64,000 bases of DNA from Pyropia yezoensis (taxonomy: Eukaryota; Rhodophyta; Bangiophyceae; Bangiales; Bangiaceae): assembly GCA_009829735.1 (NCBI GenBank), contig CM020620.1, positions 26,878,951 through 26,942,950 on the forward strand, written 5' to 3'. Made by a program: the position numbers and the translations under genes. Below the pieces are notes generated by a model that was given only the letters and a program-made list of their open reading frames with translations, was not told the origin of the DNA and ran no database searches. Numbering within the stretch: position 1 is the first letter of the stretch; the number at the start of each line of letters is the position of its first letter. Of the stretch, positions 61,438-64,000 are shown piece after piece.

Positions 61438-62008
61438 TGTAGCATCCCTGGCCCCGACTTGGCGCCGACCCGGGACTACAACCAGAGGGCACCAGGTGCC
61501 AGAACACGCCCGCCGTGTGGTGATGGTTGGCGGCCGTGGCCCGTGCCCGGCACTGGGATGCGGTGGACTACGCTATCCACACGTGAGAGAGGGATTGCTG
61601 ATGGGTTTTTGCATACTTGTGAGGGACTTGATTTGAGAGAATTTGAGTGTGAGATTAGTGAGTGGGAATAGAATTAGTAGTGATAGTGGCCCCCGACCTG
61701 ACGAGGTTAGACTCGGGTCGGGGCCACTCGGGGTTATGGGGGGGCTACCTGGCCAACGTGCCGAGGCTCCCCCAGATGCACGTTAAGAGGGACAGCGAGG
61801 CGCCCTTGGCCCGCGCCCTCAGGAAAAAGACAACTGCGCGTTTGCTTTCCTCTTCCCCGTGTGCACTACCGTGCGTATCTGTTTGCTCTGCGAGCAGGCA
61901 CGTGAGGCAACGGGCATACCATTCTCGTAGTTCCCCTTTCTGTGTTACCTGTCCCTTTCCCCCGAGGGATATTGACACGTGTCTGAGAGGATCGAGTTTT
62001 ATACCACA
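61438..62008 (+). repeat. 3' LTR of element 1 copy 2 (571 bp)
   Basis: TGTAGCATCC...TATACCACA, preceded by the AGGGAGGGAGCTA purine tract. Right flank TTCAC, left flank of the 5' LTR GTTAC: no target-site duplication. Confidence 0.92.
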
Positions 62009-62677
62009 TTCACCACGGCACCGTCCGGCAATGTCATCTCGGCACCGAAATGACTGGCGAGCATGGTATCTCGAAAGACCAGCGCGATGGTGCGTTGGAG
62101 GATCTCCGCCCGAGCCTCTGCAGCCTTTGACAAAGACATTGCCTCGTACCGCGACCGTACTTGGGGCATGTATGCCACGACGACCCATTCTGGTTTCTTG
62201 GTCACGATGCTCATCACTCTCATACGCAGCGGATACGCAGACACACCTGCAAGAAATACAATGGGCCGACACAGCGATGGCCAAATCAACAGTTCGCACG
62301 CTCAGTCAGTACAAGTTACGACGAGACGTATGGAGAAGCACAAGCTGTGCTGATGACAGCAAATGAGGTCATGATGCGGTCAGTAGTGACACGCAGTGTG
62401 GCAGTACAAAATCAACCCGTGTGAGAAAACGTACCACCAGAAGAGGTTACAACCGTCCCATCTGAGTAAAGCGCCAGTGCAAGCATCTGTGCGCACAGCC
62501 CAAACACGCGCTTGACGTCCGCCCGCTGAGCTCCGCAGGCATGGCCGTCAAAGAATTCACGCAGTACGTCTCCGTCTTGCATCACCGGGGAGGCTGGAAC
62601 AATGTCTCCAGTGGCGACAGATGGCGTGCAATGCGCACATGCGGACGTGGGCGTCGTAGTCCCGGGATCGACGTCTT
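62009..62677 (-). pseudogene. Fragment of the KDZ/Plavaka-like transposase
   Basis: Corresponds to 1985-2654 of the first gene with about 3% substitutions and a one-base deletion near 62408. It includes intron 1, so it is a genomic copy and not a processed one. It spans the end of exon 1, intron 1 and the first part of exon 2. Both ends are cut by LTR elements. Confidence 0.9.
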
Positions 62678-63040
62678 TGTAGCAATATGGTTGGCCGTAT
62701 TGTGACCCTAATGTTAGGGGGGCTACTTCTAATCCTTGGCTTTCAATTTGAGAGTCCGTACTGGTCACGGTATCTACAAGTTACGTATGACCAGAGGGAT
62801 TTGCATCTTGGGGTGGAGGGTAGTTAGTAGTGTCTCCGAGGGTTTATAACGAGGGGGCCGGCGGCGAATCCACCGCCGGCCAAGGCAGAACAACAAACCC
62901 CTCCCATGTGGGCTCCCATCTTGGTCCCGTGGCTTGTGCTTCAAGGACAGCAGCCTTGGCCTCCCGGTGACGTTGGTGCCGATCCCCCTTGGTGAGTGTT
63001 CCCTGAGAGTGGACGTGCGACGGATTCCTATTGTGCTACA
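62678..63040 (+). repeat. 5' LTR of element 2 (363 bp)
   Basis: TGTAGCAATATGG...TTGTGCTACA, same length as 19757-20119 with about ten differences. Confidence 0.92.
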
Positions 63041-63041
63041 T

Positions 63042-63059
63042 TGGTGGAGCAGCAGGGGA
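63042..63059 (+). other. Primer-binding site of element 2
   Basis: TGGTGGAGCAGCAGGGGA, identical to that of element 1 and one base after the LTR. Confidence 0.85.
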
Positions 63060-63265
63060 CGGGTTTCCGTCACCCTTGTGGTGACGCCGTCTTCGGCACT
63101 GGCACACGGATAGGGATCCGGTCCTTTTCTTGTACTCGTGGTGTTGCGACCTGATCGATTGTGTTGAGTTTTTACCTTTGACTGTGATCTACTGTTACTC
63201 TCCCCAATCTACCCCCTCGCTCTCTTATTCGTGGTGATTGTTACGTCGGTTGACTGATTGTGACT
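63060..63265 (+). other. Untranslated leader of element 2
   Basis: 206 bp between primer site and gag ATG, less GC-rich than gag. It would contain packaging signals. Confidence 0.6.
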
Positions 63266-64000
63266 ATGGCTACCCAAGAGACGAGGAACGTTCAAGATGA
63301 CGGATCGACGTCGACGCCGACCCCGGAGGTGACTACGGGAACCGGGATCGGGAACCCGATCGACAACATTGAGACGCCAATGCTTTCCGGTGCCGGATCG
63401 ACGTTTGGCACGGCTCGGACGGCAGGAGGCGGGGGTCCGCCTCAACTGTCATCGACCGACCTCACTCCGCCGCCTCCTTCACCAGGGGATTCCCTGATGG
63501 CATCATTGGCCCGCATCGAGGCCCGGTTTTCCGGGCTCGACGCCCGTCAAGATCGGACGGAAGACGCAATGGCAGTGTTGATGTCAACACGCCACACGAC
63601 GGGACCCCGACGTGTTCCTCCCACACCGGTACGGTCCGAACCGGCCGGACTACTTTTGGAGTCCACCAGGGTCAACCCCGGTGTTGCTACTCCTGGACAA
63701 CCCCCGGAAACAATGGGGTATGGATCCGACTCGTCGGCAGAGTTGGAACGGAGTCACACGGAGCGATACGCTCGGAGCACCCGAAGCGGACTCCGCGGAC
63801 ACGACCCGGCGGATACTTACGCCGGTGGAGAGTCGGTTATTGGGGGAGGGGGTACCCTCTCACAGTACCCCCACGACGAAGGAGGCCAGGCAACTCGGGC
63901 TCCCGAGGTGCCGACGCCTGAAGTACCATCTTCAGTGGTGGAAGCTATGACCGCGCAGGTAACTGCGAGCCTACTGAAGCGGATGGAGTCCGATGAGTTT
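63266..64000 (+). CDS. Gag N-terminus of element 2 (245 codons, runs off window)
   Basis: The first ATG after the leader (GACTATGGCTACCCAAGAG) opens a frame without stops to the window end. The protein is Thr/Pro/Gly-rich at first, then has a short amphipathic segment (SLMASLARIEARFSGLDARQ), a Ser/Arg-rich part, and ends MTAQVTASLLKRMESDEF. The position after LTR and primer site identifies it as Gag, although the Gag core and zinc knuckle lie outside. The nucleotide sequence is packed with short hairpins, for example 63346-63361, 63575-63590 and GAGCG/CGCTC near 63765. Confidence 0.7.
   Translation, partial: MATQETRNVQDDGSTSTPTPEVTTGTGIGNPIDNIETPMLSGAGSTFGTARTAGGGGPPQLSSTDLTPPPPSPGDSLMASLARIEARFSGLDARQDRTEDAMAVLMSTRHTTGPRRVPPTPVRSEPAGLLLESTRVNPGVATPGQPPETMGYGSDSSAELERSHTERYARSTRSGLRGHDPADTYAGGESVIGGGGTLSQYPHDEGGQATRAPEVPTPEVPSSVVEAMTAQVTASLLKRMESDEF

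Larger units (their letters stand above)
46263..62008 (+). mobile_element. Element 1, copy 2: full-length chromovirus with assembly-duplicated middle
   Basis: 5' LTR 46263-46834, primer site, gag, pol, antisense ORF, then 500 N, then the pol to antisense-ORF stretch again, and a 3' LTR 61438-62008. Because 49379-54979 and 55480-61089 appear identical apart from single-base indels near the gap, I read this as one element of about 9.6 kb represented 1.6 times. Confidence 0.85.
62678..64000 (+). mobile_element. Element 2, second copy: 5' end, continuing past the window
   Basis: LTR 62678-63040, primer site 63042-63059, leader, and gag from 63266. It is inserted in the transposase fragment directly after GACGTCTT. 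Confidence 0.85.

Overview
This is a GC-rich eukaryotic nuclear window. It has short spliceosomal introns (about 180-260 bp, GT...AG) and a gene with a plastid transit peptide plus twin-arginine thylakoid signal, and it is dominated by transposable elements. My best guess is a red macroalga of the Porphyra/Pyropia type (Bangiophyceae). That is inferred from GC content, intron style, the thylakoid-lumen gene and the chromovirus-rich repeat content; it is not proven.

Layout. 1-3666 (minus): a four-exon KDZ/Plavaka-like DNA transposase whose reading frame survives three introns and runs off the left edge. 4810-7795 (plus): an Ala/Gly-rich basic protein gene with three predicted exons, running into a 500-N gap. 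8301-16629: Ty3/gypsy chromovirus 'element 1', copy 1, with gag (one frameshift), intact pol, a 705-codon antisense ORF and a 3' LTR. 16630-20119: the 3' part of a second LTR element, 'element 2', into which element 1 appears to have inserted. 20120-39717: the host-gene island, holding a truncated exon, a thylakoid-lumen PsbQ/Psb31-like protein, a secreted I9-inhibitor-like protein, a two-exon multi-membrane protein, a two-exon claudin/PMP22-like four-TM protein, a serine lipase/esterase and a large membrane-anchored class 3 (DAGL-like) lipase. These are separated by extremely low-complexity C/G-rich DNA. 40100-41432: a Tc1/mariner element with intact transposase and TIRs. 41701-about 45990: a decayed 'element 3' (gypsy). 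46263-62008: element 1, copy 2. Its middle is present twice around a second 500-N gap (49379-54979 equals 55480-61089), which looks like an assembly duplication. 62009-62677: an intron-containing fragment of the 1-3666 transposase. 62678-64000: the 5' LTR, primer site and start of gag of another element 2.

How the parts work together. The three LTR families share LTR ends (TGTAGC at the 5' end; GCTACA or CCACA at the 3' end) and the same primer-binding site, so they probably use the same tRNA. Element 1 joins gag to pol through a textbook -1 slippery heptamer (G GGA AAC) two codons before the gag stop. It also carries a long antisense ORF between pol and the 3' LTR. The most unusual signal is element 2: its LTR, gag and 3' region are saturated with short perfect palindromes (arms up to 10 bp, loops of 0-4 nt), even inside its ORFs. 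By eye, elements 1 and 3 do not show this.

Limits: everything was read by eye without searches. Family names rest on motifs. Exon joins are predictions from splice-site consensus and frame continuity.
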